The position numbers and the translations under genes were made by a program. From Gnetum montanum (lineage: Eukaryota; Streptophyta; Gnetopsida; Gnetales; Gnetaceae), in the NCBI GenBank assembly GCA_015680685.1, contig MNCI01025274.1, positions 362,292-426,291 on the forward strand: 64,000 nt of DNA. Reading direction: 5' to 3'. Each line of letters opens with the position of its first letter. Position 1 is the first letter of the stretch. This document shows, one piece after another, positions 1 to 12,052 of the stretch. The notes beneath the pieces are model-generated. The model did no database searches. It worked only from the letters and a program-made list of their open reading frames with translations, and had not been told where the DNA came from.

Positions 1-560
1 GGGGTCCACTTTGAGGTGGAAATTATGCTAGATGAGTGTTGGGAGGAAAGCATGAGTGTTAACCCCTTTCTTCCACATTGGGCACTATTTCCCTAGTGTG
101 GAAATCCATGGTGTTTAGCCTTGATCATGTTTTACCCACTTTCAGAAACTTGGGGTTGAAAAAGGTAGCTTTGGGCTACCAAAAATAGAAAAATATTTGT
201 AATTCTAATGAATTTATAAAATAATAGGCATGTTTCCACATTGGGCATGGTATTCCCAGTGTCGATGTAGGGGGTTAAAGTTGCCATAATGTTTTAAATG
301 TCAAAATTGTAAAAATCTTAGCATTGATGCAAGTTTTGGTTAAGAATGAAGGCACAGGGTGGATCTAATAATTCAAAATTCTAAAATTTTGAAAAGTGAA
401 GTTGTTTCCCATCCAAAACCAACATGAACTAGACTTTCTTCCCTTGCAGTTTAGTGCACTTATAGTTATGATGTACTAAATTGATAGCTAGGGTTTTAAG
501 TTGTGCGTTAGGTTTTAGATGTGATTTATACGTTAAATTTTATAAGTTTTGATCAAAATT
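1..560. other. unassigned noncoding DNA with a short direct repeat
   Basis: No coding frame is supported. A roughly 33-bp imperfect direct repeat built on TTCCACATTGGGCA followed by CCCAGTGT or CCTAGTGT lies at 71-103 and 233-267. The stretch is upstream of the decayed gene at 2627-5100 and may be part of its 5' flank, but I cannot show that. Confidence 0.4.
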
Positions 561-2626
561 TTCATTCTACAACAATATCACATTGAAGGAGAGCTCTAAA
601 AAAAGTTCTTCTGGTAGCCATAGCTAATTCCTAGCATAGAAACCTCCCATTTCTCCTACAACCAGCATAGAACTCCTATCTTCTCTTAATCTCCATCATC
701 CTTAGCATTGAGCCTACCATGGTATACAAGAATCAAGGAAGAAAGAGAAAAATTCCAATGATAAAGAGGATGGATTAACATGCTTTGATGTTATAATAAG
801 TTTCCAATCCCATCTCCATCCAATCTTTTTCTACTATTGCTTCAAGGTAGCCAGTTCTAGCTATTTTTGCCTTTGTTTCTTATGGTTTTTCTAGTTTGTT
901 GCTTCCTATGTGTTAAGGTAATTTTTACAAATCTACTTTGGTGGAGGAATTAAGAAATAATTCTAACAAAATCCCACCTCCTATTTGGGCTGAATTCATG
1001 AAGATCTATATTTTTTTCATAGCTTTAGCTCTCATAGATTTGATTTTGAACATAAGGTTTGATGTTTCTTGATTTTTTCCCAAAATTTTGGGGTATGGCC
1101 ATTTTTTTTAGATCTAGCCATTAGGATTTGTTAAAATTAAATTTTAACAAAATCCTACCATATTATTTTGGTGTTAATTTTAATGGCTATAAATTATTTT
1201 GGCTATTTCAACTATTTTGATGGCTATATAAAATTTAGGCTTTGAGGTTTTTTGAAGCTTTAGCATAAAACAAGCAAGCAATGTTTTGTATTTTTTTTCT
1301 TTGGAGATTAGCTATAAATTTATAAAATTTAAGGTTTTTGGTTTATATCTCTTATTTAAGCTTTTCAATGGCTATGGTCTCATTTAATTTGTCCCTGAAA
1401 TGAAGAACCTATGGCTATTTTTCTAACGTTGCACAGTTAGGTTGTTTGTGCCACTTTTGCAATTTCATGTAGCTTGTAAAATTTTTCTAAGAAAATGGCA
1501 AATGTTTTGGCTATTTTCTAGTCATGACTACATAGGCATTGGCTTCAGCTTTCCAATAGAAGTGGAATAACTCTGATTGGATTTAAAACAAATTTTCTAT
1601 GAATTTTTCATTAGGCATGTGTAATAAGAATGTTTGTACCGTTTTCAAATTATTATCTAAATCAAAGAGGTTTTCCTGCATAAATGGTAAAGGTTTTTAA
1701 TTTTTTCTTAAAATGGCTATGTAGGACTTAACTTAAGCTTTCAAACAATGGTGGAATCACTCCGTTTGAAGCTCAAATGATGTTTTTATGAATTTTTTGC
1801 TATGATTGTATTAATTAAGACAAAACTCATGGTTGTAGTACATTACCCATTTGAAAATAGAAGTGACTGATATATATAGCTTATGTTTTTCTTTTGTGAA
1901 CATGTAAAATCAGTGCTTAATTTTTCTTTTTGAAGAAGAGTAAAAGCTTTTTCTATTTTAAATAAGCTTTTACTATGGCTACATGGTTTTTTCTAATTTT
2001 ATCATGCTTTTTCTAAATTTGTGCATAGCTTAGATGATTTTTTTCTAAATTTATGCATTGGATAATTTAGATGTTTTTTCCTAAGCTTTGTGCATAGTTT
2101 AGATGTTTTTTCAAAATTCATGCATGCTTTGCATAAGTTAGATGTTTTTTCTAAGCTTATGCTTGCTTTTTCTAAATTTATGCATAATGTAGATGCTATT
2201 TTATAAATTTATGTGCAACTTATATGTTTTTTCCAAGTTCATGCATAACTTAGATGCAATTTCTAAATTTATGCATAATTTAGGATAAGACTTAGTTTTA
2301 GCTATAATTTTTTTGGCTATAAAGGCTATAAAATATGGTAATAATGCTTTTATGGAATTTCTTAAGCTAATTTAGATAAACATCTAAGAGATTTTTATAG
2401 AGGCTAATTTCACCTTTGACTTACGAAGATTTTTTCTAAATTCTTTAAGAAATTTCCATTGGTCATGGCGTAAGGCTAGAATAATGTTTTCTTATGGAAT
2501 TACTTAGATTGATTTAGAAAAACACCTTAGAGCTTTTTATAGAGGCTAATTTCAAGACTATATGTTTTGTCTAAATTTGCCAAGTAACTCTAATAGGTCA
2601 TAATGCTTTTACTTTATTTCATGTAG
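561..2626 (+). repeat. GGCTAT- and ATGCATAACTTAGATG-word region upstream of the copy-1 gene
   Basis: There is no open frame. From about 1140 to 2330 the word ATGGCTAT or GGCTATAA recurs many times. From about 2010 to 2284 a second degenerate array repeats a unit of the type TTTTCTAAATTTATGCATAR followed by CTTAGATG at 30-60 bp spacing. The arrays end about 340 bp before exon 2 of the copy-1 gene. They therefore hold the position that the TACGCT/GTATAC array holds in intron 1 of the antisense gene of the 18-kb Tat element. The exon 1 equivalent was not found; an ATG at about 719 followed by a basic stretch is a weak candidate. Confidence 0.5.
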
Positions 2627-5100
2627 GGTCTTCTTGAGGCATGTCCTCATCATAGTGGAGCTAGTTGGTATCTTGTACTACATTGGTCATCCCAAGACCA
2701 ACACCCCACCAAATGACATGCCTCTTGGAAAGTTCTCATTGTAGTTCTAGTCTAGGACAAGGGACTTCCTTGCCTACATCATTAGGAAGTTTAGTATGAT
2801 GCTATGATCACACTTGTCCATGGATGTAGTTGGAGTTATTGTGGAGATCCTTTTGTCTCAAGCATCTAGCATGATTACTAGGTATATTATTAATAGGTTC
2901 CTTCCTAAGGCTATAGGGGGACTAGTAGATGTCTTGAGCCCATGTTACCTTATAGAGATCTAGACAATGCCAGAGTATAGTCACTATAATATTGACAATA
3001 CTCTAATGGTGGTCTATAGAGCCCACACATTATTCTAGAACCCACCTAGCACCATGTATCATATATAGGGGTAAACATGGTTATTGTAATGGCTTTATGC
3101 TTTTGGCTTGATTACTTACCCTAACTTCATTAATTTTACAACTTTTTGTAGGTACAAGATCAACAATTAGGGATTGATCATCAATGATCAAATCCTGGTA
3201 GTGGCTCAAGTTGCTTTGGACAAATTCATCAAGAGTCCCTAAATTAATGTTGTTGTGTATCAATAGTTAAGAGGGGACTTTGATGAATATGCCACTAGGT
3301 TTAACCTCGTATACAAAAATTTTAAGGATGATATGATGATGCACAATTGGTGGGTAGATGTCGATAGCATGGATCAAACCATTGTAGGGAATCTCCACAC
3401 CATAGAAGAAAAGTAAAGATGAACATATACCTTCTATTGTTTTATGGCTCTATGTGTTTTGTTGCTTTTCTTGATTGTTGAAATTGCTCATATTGATGCT
3501 AACCTTTGGTTATTACTTTGCAAGACCTTCCACCTCAGCTAATGTCACTATACCACTTTCACATTCACATCATGAAGATACCCTCATCCTAAAGTTTGGT
3601 GATGTGACATCATCATAGGAGTGGCTAGAGGGACAGGCACCTAGATACATTCAATAGAACATCCAATGTGTAGGTTTACTCAATGTATTCATGGAACCTA
3701 TCCCTTCCATTCCTATTATGAAGATGTTACATGTCATTAATTCCTTCAATGAGAAAGTTGGTCATTTTAGTAACCATCATTTGAGGTGCAAAGGTGAACA
3801 TGGAGATAGGTGTTGGCCTCTTTTGTGCCTTGTTTACTATCCCTACTGATGAGGCAAAGGTTTCCACTAGGATGGTAAGGGAATTGGACCAATGCAAAGA
3901 AGTTCTAGAGTGTCTTGGTGCCAGCATGGGTCACTCTAAAATTTCAATGGATAGCTACACAAACCCTGATACAAAGAAATCATATCCTTTGTTTAAGTCT
4001 TGTGCATTCCAAAAATGGCTATCACAAAATAAGGTAATTGGCTTAGCACAGGGGTGTACCTTTAAGAAGGTCTTAATGGAGGACATAAGATTTGATTGGG
4101 GGACTACTTTGGCTACTAGGCTTCAAGAGGAAATCCTTACACTCTATGTTGATACCTCTTTGATAATCCATATGCAATTTGCATTTTTTATAGATTATCT
4201 AAAGAGTTTGTAGAGTTTCTAGTGGTCTATAGCAATGGACAATCAATTTCCCAAGACACAAGCCAACTTTCTATGCCTTGGATAAAGCAAATTTATCCAG
4301 CAGTATAGGCCTAGAACCCACTAGAGGGGATAGATGATACATTATTCATCTCCCAATAGTACTGATGATGATGAGCTCCTCTCATTTCTTGCTAGTGTCC
4401 AGGATGCCAGAAGATGGTGCATGAAGGCCAAAGAAATAGCTAGAGAAAAACTTAAGCGGCCTATGGAGGAATGCACTCCTACCATCAAATCAAACTACCC
4501 CTAAGAAGCTTAATTTTAAGCTTAATCTCTCAAAGCAGGAAGTCACAAGTATACTTTTAAATATGGCTATTTCATGTTGTAAAGTTTATGGCTACTTTAT
4601 GGTTTCATGTGTTAACTAGTTTTCTATGTCCTATGATTCTAGATAAGCATCAGGTTATAGTAGCCCAAGCTACTATAGAGGTAGAACAAAGGCATGAAGA
4701 AGATGTAGTCCTAAAGAAACCTATGGTTGAAGAATTTGTTGATATAGGTATAGATGACCTCTATGCCTTGTTTGGTGAGGCAATACTAGGTACCTCTCCC
4801 ATCATAATTCTAGAGGATAAAGATGAGAAGGAGCCAAGTATGGCTATGATTTAATATTTTTGTTATATCTAATCAGTTATCTTTGATCATCATCCTAACC
4901 TTTCAATTATTATTATGCTTATAGTAGTTCCTGAGCCACCAACTCAAGCTTCCATCCCTAAGTTTCATGTAAAATCATGGGTAGAGACTCCAAACAAAGT
5001 GGAATTCTTGCATGGAATGGCTAAGGACATCATTTTTTATGCATAAATTTTGGACACATCAACACCCAAAAACTTATTTAGGAAGACTATTTCCTAGGGC
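2627..5100 (+). pseudogene. decayed copy 1 of the Tat-borne spliced NIF/FCP1-like pseudophosphatase gene
   Basis: Six exons can be aligned to the antisense gene at 36421-40855, with matching order and near-consensus splice sites: about 2627-3070, 3152-3412, 3525-4500, 4643-4837 and 4925 to about 5070, the fourth containing frameshifts. Exon 2 begins near a phosphatase-like motif I (IIVELVGIL) and ends with a motif-IV-like segment (RAHTLF, stop, NPP). The region around 3560-3760 matches the partner through WL..QAP and INSFNEK. The block at 3794-4213 is the longest open stretch, 139 codons. The segment around 4210-4300 matches EFLVV and PWI, and 4960-5050 matches VEFLHGMAKDI to the partner's exon 6. 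Many stops and at least two frameshifts make it non-functional. The coiled-coil exon 7 of the partner is not seen here. Homology rests on my own alignment by eye; the domain name is inference. Confidence 0.72.
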
Positions 5101-5934
5101 ACCTCCCGCATGGGTATGAAAACTCAAGAATAGTCTTAGCTGGAGAGAGAAATGTAGCATTCCAAAAAATAAATCAAATTGGAAAATTGGAAAAGAAATT
5201 TAACTTAAATAACTCTCTTAAATTTTTAGGCTTGATGAGAAAACTACTAAATGTAGATTTTAAAATTCTCCCTGGTCTCCTACTACCACCAGTCAATGTT
5301 GCTACTTGTTGCCTACTCTTGTTCAAGATGAGAGTGGCTCCTCTTCTTCAAACCATTGCCATGTGAGGAAGAGAGGGGAGATGGCCCAAAGAGAGGGAGA
5401 GAGATGTATCATCTCTTATGGCTATTACTAACCACTACTAACCATCACACCCTACTTTTCACACCATTGACCATTACCTACTCCGTTGACCACTACTCTT
5501 ACTACACATGTCATCATTTGCACCTGCTATCACCATCAATGTTGATGCATGCCACCTACCACTACTAGTGTTGACCAATTCCATGTGCCATCTGCTATCA
5601 TACATAACACCTATAATGCTTGCTACCTTCTACTGATGTCACTTGTAACCATCACCATGCAAGCTACTGTGAACGATTATGTCCACCTACCTACCTATCA
5701 TTAGTTGTTGGCCACTAGTTGTTGTTGATTGGGCCATGCATCATCTACCACCTATAGCTTATGCCACATCGATCAACTGGCAAGAGAGAGAAAGACTACC
5801 TACCATCCTTCATTGATTATTATTTGTTGTTGCTGATCTTGACATCACATTATGCTATTCACACTTGTTGTTTGCACCTACAATTGACCATCCAGCATAA
5901 GCATGCACCTGTTGATGCACATGCATGGTGTTGT
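5101..5934. other. CAC/ACC-rich noncoding DNA
   Basis: From about 5280 the plus strand is full of CCACCTACCACTAC, ATGTGCCATC and similar words, giving short open frames rich in His and Cys that show no family resemblance. It may be another element's word array, by analogy with the arrays elsewhere in the window, but no LTR ends or TATA-PBS pair could be fixed. Confidence 0.4.
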
Positions 5935-6800
5935 CACTATCAATTATTGCTACTAGTTATGCTTATCCTTTGCTAACACCCATTAATTACCATCGTTCAA
6001 GCACCACCATTTTTCACTACTTGAAAACATGATAGCCACCACCATGCATCACCAATTTCACATGCCATTTGCAACATCTCTGCATGTTTTGTCTTTATTA
6101 GTTGGTTGCTCTGTTATGTTCTTGCCAACACTAGAGAGGGAGAGGCCTAGCTTAGATTCCCATGCATGTCACCACTAGTCCTGACTAACTTGCAAATGTG
6201 CTCCACCATTCCCTAACCAACCCCCTAGATAACCCTTTTTCTCATTTTTCTAGGCACTCCTTTTATAGTGGTTCCCAGTTGATGTAATGTCCACCACATT
6301 CTACCACCATGTTCTACCCCCCTCCTAACACCAAATTATTCACCTCTACATCATGTAACATCTGCCACTATTGGTTATGTTTGTCATTTGTTACCATCCA
6401 TTGATTGTCATTGTTCATGCATCACCATTGTGTGCCACTTGTAGACACAATCACCACCACCATGTGCTATTGATCACACATGCCATCTACAATGTCTCCA
6501 TGTGCTCTATCTCCACTAGCCAATTACTTTGTCCAACTTCTACTAACACTGGATAGATAGAGGCCTAGCTTAGATTCCCTTGTGCACCACTGCTAGTCTT
6601 GCCTAACTTGCAAATGTGCTTTGTTGTTCCTTGAACAATGTCCTAGAGATCCCTCTTTCTTATTTTGCTAGGCACTTCTTTTATAGTCGCTTCTAGCTGA
6701 TGTAACATCCACCACATCTACCATGTTTTGCCACCATGTTGACCATGTTTTACAACCCTAATGCCATATTCTCCACCTCTGCTTCATGTAATGTCTACCA
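5935..6800 (+). repeat. diverged tandem duplication, unit about 418 bp
   Basis: Two adjacent copies, about 5935-6352 and 6353-6790, align end to end at a constant offset of 418 bp. The best shared block is AGAGGCCTAGCTTAGATTCC at 6141-6160 and 6559-6578. Each copy also has a CTTTTATAG box followed by a GATGTAA..TCCACCACA block. The copies differ at many positions, so the duplication is old. No coding capacity is evident. Confidence 0.8.
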
Positions 6801-7634
6801 TGGCATTGCATGTTACCAAGAATCCATATAAGCCAAGAAGCACACATGCTTTCAGACTTCATCATTGATTTTGTTGGTCATAGTCTTGCTTGTTCATTAG
6901 ATGCAGAAGCAATCAGTAAGTCAAGATATAGCATAATTATCCTTGATTATTTAGGAATCCATCTCAAGGCACAAAGAAAGATAATCTATTTTGTATGGGA
7001 GGATAGATGCAAGTGCACATAGTGAAATTTAAAAAGGAAGCACTAAATAGGAGAAATAAATGAAACAAGTGAAAATAAAAACAATAATACTATTGTAGCT
7101 AATTATTTGTCAATATTTCCAAGAATGAATCAATTAAATTCAAAGATTATCTTCTCTTGTTAGTATATTTTTAGATGTTTTTGGGTTGGTATATTCTGTC
7201 TTTTCATGCTTATGAGCAATTCTTTCTTATCCTGTTTTAACTTTGTCATAATCATTATCTATTTTTCATATCAAAATATCTTCCTCCACATTTGTTATCT
7301 TTTCATTTGTTGTGTCATATTAGTGATCTTTTTCCTCTAGCACTTGGCCCTTGTGCCTAGCATGGGTGATGTTGGCATCAACACTTAGCCCCCAAACTAG
7401 AAATTGCATGCAAGTACAAGGAACAACAAAATCACAAAAATTTTAAAAGGAGATGAAAAAGATAGAGAATCAAAAAGATCATAAAACAGAGACAACTTGA
7501 AATTTGAAAGCAAACTATACTAATCTAAACATGATTAAAATAACCATATAATTAAGAGAGAACTAAACATGGGCCATCCTTGCCACACCATCTAATTTAA
7601 TTAAGCTCAAAACATATACTCTTTATAAATCATA
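6801..7634. other. unassigned noncoding DNA
   Basis: I see no coding frame, LTR end or repeat array here. Short open frames such as 6810-7022 look like chance. The right edge is an abrupt junction with the truncated RT fragment that starts near 7635. Confidence 0.4.
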
Positions 7635-8281
7635 ACCTTACCCATCCATAAATGATAATAAGGCATGTCCAAACATAGTATCGATAAGTTAATCAATACT
7701 AGGTAAACGAAAGTCATCCTTGATGGTTGCCATATTTAGGTCTCAAAAATCAATGCAAATATGGATACTCCCATTCTTCGTAAGGACTACCACTATGTTG
7801 GACACCTATTATACATAGTCAAAAACCCTAATGAAACTAGCTTGGTAGAGTTTTTTAATTTCATCACGAACTACCAAGGCCAAATCAGGTGTAATCTTGT
7901 GAACTTTTTGCTTAACTAGTCTAATGCTATGATCAAATATGATGTTTTTTTATACTAGGCATGGGTGTAAACCTAGAATATCTTCCTATGACTAGGAATA
8001 GGTCTTAATTTTATCTTGAAGGATATTTTTTATATATTGAACCTGTTGAGGTTCTAGTGAGTAACTTAGTTTCAGGGTTTTCTCCACACCACTATGTGTT
8101 GTGATAAGAACCTCAACTAGAGAGTCTTTAGTTATGTCATTAGCCTCTAGGTCAATGATTTTAATTAGGTTTTTAGGCCATTCTAGAGGTTTCTCTCTTG
8201 AGGCTACGTGGTCAATAAGACTCTTAGGTTCAAGATCTAGGCAATCAAGGTCAATACATGATTCTATATCATCATAAGGCC
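7635..8281 (-). pseudogene. pol (fragment): Tat-lineage reverse transcriptase fragment, truncated
   Basis: On the minus strand the frame begins after a splice-acceptor-like CCTAACAG at 8289-8282 and runs leftward. It matches the pre-RT and RT start of the 18-kb Tat element: a PYDD..DID-like pre-RT block, LEANDITKD, then VKQKVHKITPDLA, NGSIHICIDF, DLNMATIKDD and GHALLSFMDG. It stops there, before the YxDD active site, at about 7635. Several stops interrupt it. The presence of an acceptor directly before the pre-RT frame in a second copy supports the idea that Tat pol in this genome is made by splicing. Confidence 0.85.
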
Positions 8282-8399
8282 CTGTTAGGCATAATAGAAA
8301 ATTGATCTACTTCAAGGTACTTATACTTCAGTCTTGCATATCAACCATAAGGACATTAAGTGGCACCTAGGTAAAGATTTATAGATAATTTTAAAATGC

Positions 8400-8910
8400 T
8401 ATAAAATGCAAACAAAAGGAAACAAAGTTGTATAGGCTATAAGAGATAGAAAGATACCAATAAGAGGACACAAAGGCTAAAAAAAATCTAACAAAAGGCT
8501 AAATAAGGCATAACAAGATAAAAAAAAGTCAACTAAGATCACAAGCTTGCTAGTTTAAGGCCTTGGTAGGCCATGATGCTAGTTTTAGGCCTTAGTGAGC
8601 CATGGTCACATGGTGCCAAATGGTGATTAGGGAAGTTCAAACTTCACCATGTAGTATCAATCAAAGGCTAAAAAAGGCCATATAGGGCTATAATAAAGAT
8701 AAAAACATTGAATTAAAAGTAGTATTAAGGCTAAATAAGGTCAAAATGTAATAATGGTCAAAATCAATCATGATATGATGAAACAGGGCTGAAATAGATA
8801 TAGTGCGATACATACAGTGAATCCTTATCAAAATATGGTTAAAAGGATTAGATTTTCCCAGTTTTAGGCCTTAGTAGGCCATGCTTTGAGACTATAAGGC
8901 CATTGGATAA
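8400..8910 (-). repeat. Tat spacer repeats (GGCCTTAAACT type), minus orientation
   Basis: At about 8550-8620 and 8850-8900 the plus strand reads AGTTTTAGGCCTTRGTRGGCCATG, the reverse complement of the degenerate spacer unit found at 35945-36115 and 41370-41520 in the intact Tat element. It lies just upstream of the pre-RT block, as there. The surrounding 8400-8800 is also rich in AAAGGCTAAAAA and GGCTATAA words. Confidence 0.6.
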
Positions 8911-9610
8911 GGTTGAGCATAAGTAGAGGTTGTTTCTAGGCTATTTGGACTTGAAAAGAAAGGCTCTAAAGGCTTCCATGCTAGCTCCATTCTAACAAGC
9001 ATGACCCCCATGGATGGAGTATCCAGATAGTTTCCTATGATTTTTCTAGTCACTTTTTAACTTTTTATGCCTTCCAAATCAATGCAATTGACTAGGGAAG
9101 GGAATGTACTAGTTTTAGCATTAGTTTCAACTCCTAGAATCTCGCTTTTGAGCTTGAAAGTATCTTCCATGTTGGATCCATACTAGCCAATGTGGAGACA
9201 AAGGGAAGTATGTTGCATGACATCAAGAATGTTAAAATTGGGGTTCTAAGGCCTTCCCAATTAGTGCAGGGTTAGATATATCAAAACTGATCATTTTGGA
9301 GGTCAAAAAGGCCAAAAAGCAAGTCTTGAAGTTACACCCCCTATCTCCACACCAGCTAGCATGGATGTGAGGGGGCTCAATGTAGAGGATCCAAATTTGA
9401 TCCAAAACTAAGACAACACAAAAAATTCATGTTGTAACCTTCATTTCCCAACTTGAGATAAGGATTCATTGTAAATGTGATACACAATCTTGCATAATTC
9501 AAGTTTCTAAGGCCAAAAAATACTTCAAAAGTTGTTATTACCTTACTTCCCATGTAGAAAAAGGTACCTCATGTCTATATCTAGGCTTGGGAAGGCTGAC
9601 TATGCATTGA
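8911..9610. other. unassigned noncoding DNA ending at an N
   Basis: There is no supported coding frame. It lies between the minus-strand Tat spacer and a plus-strand Tat promoter region, so an element boundary must fall inside it, but I cannot place it. A single N at 9611 marks a likely collapsed gap. Confidence 0.4.
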
Positions 9611-9611
9611 N

Positions 9612-10595
9612 CTACCACTTTTTCCACTTTTCAACAACCTCATCATAGTCCACCAATGTTATTTTAGTAAGCATGGTGCTAGTGTAGCCAAAAAAGTCCA
9701 TTTACTATTTATAGGAAATGGATGGGTTTTGTGGCTATAGTCCATACCAAACTTACTATAAATGATTACCACACTAAAAGTAGATGACCATTGTAATCGA
9801 CATGTTGATATCAATCTATTAGCAATCATGGAAATGATGTACAAGCCCAAAAATAGCCACACCAACTCTATAAATACCCAGCATCAACACCATTTTTAGG
9901 TTCCAACACTTTTGCATTTTGAGAACTTTGGCATTTTTGTAACCCTTGGTAGAAATTTCAAACTATACACCTATAACAACAATTTTGGCATTTTCACAAC
10001 CCATAAAATCCATTTGTAGCCTTATTTCTACACTTTGGTAGTAGAAACTAGTACTATGTTGGGCATAGAGACTTCCATGTAGCTACCATTGCTCTGAACA
10101 ATTCTAGTGAAAACTAATAGAAAGTTGCTAGAAACTAGAGCTGGGAAGAAACTAGATGATGGAGTTATAGTAGAACATAACCTACCTTCTTCAATAGACT
10201 TCAAGCCCTTGTCAGCAACTCCTAGTACATTTGGCACTTCGTGAACCTTATTCTTTATTTTTATAAAGTTATTGTTCATTTTGTATAGGTTTTCATTCAT
10301 GTTTTTACTTATGCACTTCTTTTTCTGCATCTTTTGATTTGTAACTTCAACTTCATTTTCATTTACATTTACAGTTTCATTTTCATCTTCATTTCTAATT
10401 TCATCTATGTTTACTTTTATGTTTCCATTTTCTATTTCTATTTACATTTTATTAGTCCCTTGGTGATCAGCAAGACCATCTAGGGCACCTTGAATCCTAT
10501 TTTTAAGAGGCTCTTGCGATTCACGATTAAAACTATTCCATGACTTGGATCTTTCAGTTCTTGTTCTAGTAACTGAAATTTCCAACACCAATAGT
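9612..10595 (+). repeat. probable 5' LTR (promoter, R and U5 part) of a decayed Tat element
   Basis: A TATA box (TATAAATA) lies at 9869-9876. About 500 bp downstream, a T-rich array of TTTACATTT and CAACTTCATTTTC words (10330-10460) is followed by a block matching the LTR end region of the 18-kb Tat element (GATC...GCA.GACCATC..AGG). The segment ends just before a primer-binding site at 10600. The left end is not resolved, and no matching 3' LTR lies in the window. Confidence 0.6.
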
Positions 10596-10599
10596 TATT

Positions 10600-10618
10600 T
10601 GGCACTAGAAAGAGGGCC
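10600..10618 (+). promoter_or_regulatory. primer-binding site of the decayed Tat element
   Basis: TGGCACTAGAAAGAGGGCC begins with the TGG expected opposite a tRNA CCA end. It matches TGACGCTAGAAGGAGGGCC at 30851-30869 of the intact Tat element, in the same place after the LTR. I did not assign the tRNA. Confidence 0.65.
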
Positions 10619-11990
10619 TCCACTAAAACTCTTGGCCAAAACCCTTTCCAAATGTTGGAATCTACAAACATATTCTTTTGAAATCTTGGAAGCTAGTGTA
10701 GTTGGGCTTTTCCTATATTTTCATGGTAGTTGTTGGATTTTTTGGGGCCAATGTAGTTTACTTGGAAAATCCATTTCAATTTTCCATTTTCTATTCCCAT
10801 GACTTAGCATAGTTGGTTGGGATTTGTCATTCCAAAACACATTTCTATCTGGAAAACTTAATTCTATTCAACAAAGTAAGCCAATTTTTTTTTTCATTTT
10901 CACCACTTAGTAGCCATTTTTCACTACCTTTCTATTTTTTCCAACTACATTGGTGGGTTATCCTACTTACTATATTTTTACCAAAAATAGTAAAAGATAT
11001 AAAACTCCATTTTCAACATGTCATTCTAACAATCAATCAAATTACCTTTTAACTTCACTAATGATGCATCTAGTCAACAAGACATGAGGGTCTATGACCC
11101 AAAGATCTTATTATTATCAAATGTAGGAAATCCTTGCAACCGAGGCAAAGTCCTAGGCTTTTGGTGATAAATAAGGATAATTATAACTACATTTTTGCTA
11201 AGATCTGGGATGGCATGTTGGTTCTATGAATGAAAACAAAAGACAAAACGGAATATGAGCTCATACATTGTAATGGAAAAGAGTATATTCCCTCTCTGTA
11301 TGACTAAATACCTCTTACTGACACTTACATGTGCATCCTATATTAACTAATTGAGAAGGATGAAGAGGAGGTGAAAGCCACTTCTGATGGATAGGTAGAG
11401 AAAGAAGATGAATTTGGGGTGGAATATAAATATGAAAACCTTTTATAGTGGCAATTCCAACAAGCAACCTCCAAGACTGTAATCCTCACCTCTACCCCCT
11501 TTACCTCTTCCACTAAATACATCCCACTACCTTTGTCCCCACCTTACATAATCATGTTTGGAACCACTCCCATTATAGGCATACACCAAACATATTCAGT
11601 GTCACAGTTCATAACCTTTCACTTTTCCATGCCATTTGCTACATAGTGTTAGTCTATACAACCATCATAAATGGTTCTTACTACCACTAACCCCCCTACC
11701 ATCCAAATGGAGCACATAGTGGGACCCCAAGTGACCCAAGGATCACACACCTCCTTTGTCCCATTTGTGCCCTAGAAAGAGGTACAAACATCATTTTCTT
11801 TATTTAGTCCACCTACCATTGTAGTATCTCACCCTCTTCCCACAGTATCTCAACCAATTGCAAGATCATAGGCATTATAACTTATGCCTCAACCCTTCAT
11901 CCAAATCCCACAACTAATAGGTGCATCCCAATGCTATTGCCAAGGGTGATGGTAGTTATCTAGAATAGTTATATCATACACGATCATTGT
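10619..11990 (+). pseudogene. gag (fragment): Tat leader and N-terminal gag remnant
   Basis: The leader runs to about 11060 and has no coding signal. From about 11084 the translation, with stops, resembles the gag start of the 18-kb Tat element: TEYELIHCNGKEYIPSLYD and IPLTDTYMCILY here correspond to a RQYELFYRGGQEFIPSPYD-type segment there, followed by an acidic run and then a Pro/Ser/Thr-rich region. The homology fades at about 11950, where the reading changes to an Athila-type gag. Gag forms the particle that packages element RNA; this copy cannot. Confidence 0.6.
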
Positions 11991-12052
11991 AAACACATTA
12001 AAAATTTATCTTTTAGAAAATATTAAGTCACACACATCATTAACTAACAAAA

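Noticed and set aside
6810-7022. 70-codon plus-strand frame
   Set aside because: No family resemblance, no context and no repeat copy; consistent with chance.
10028-10330. 100-codon minus-strand frame
   Set aside because: It lies antisense to the U5 part of a decayed Tat LTR, and its Lys/Asn-rich content follows from the T-rich array.
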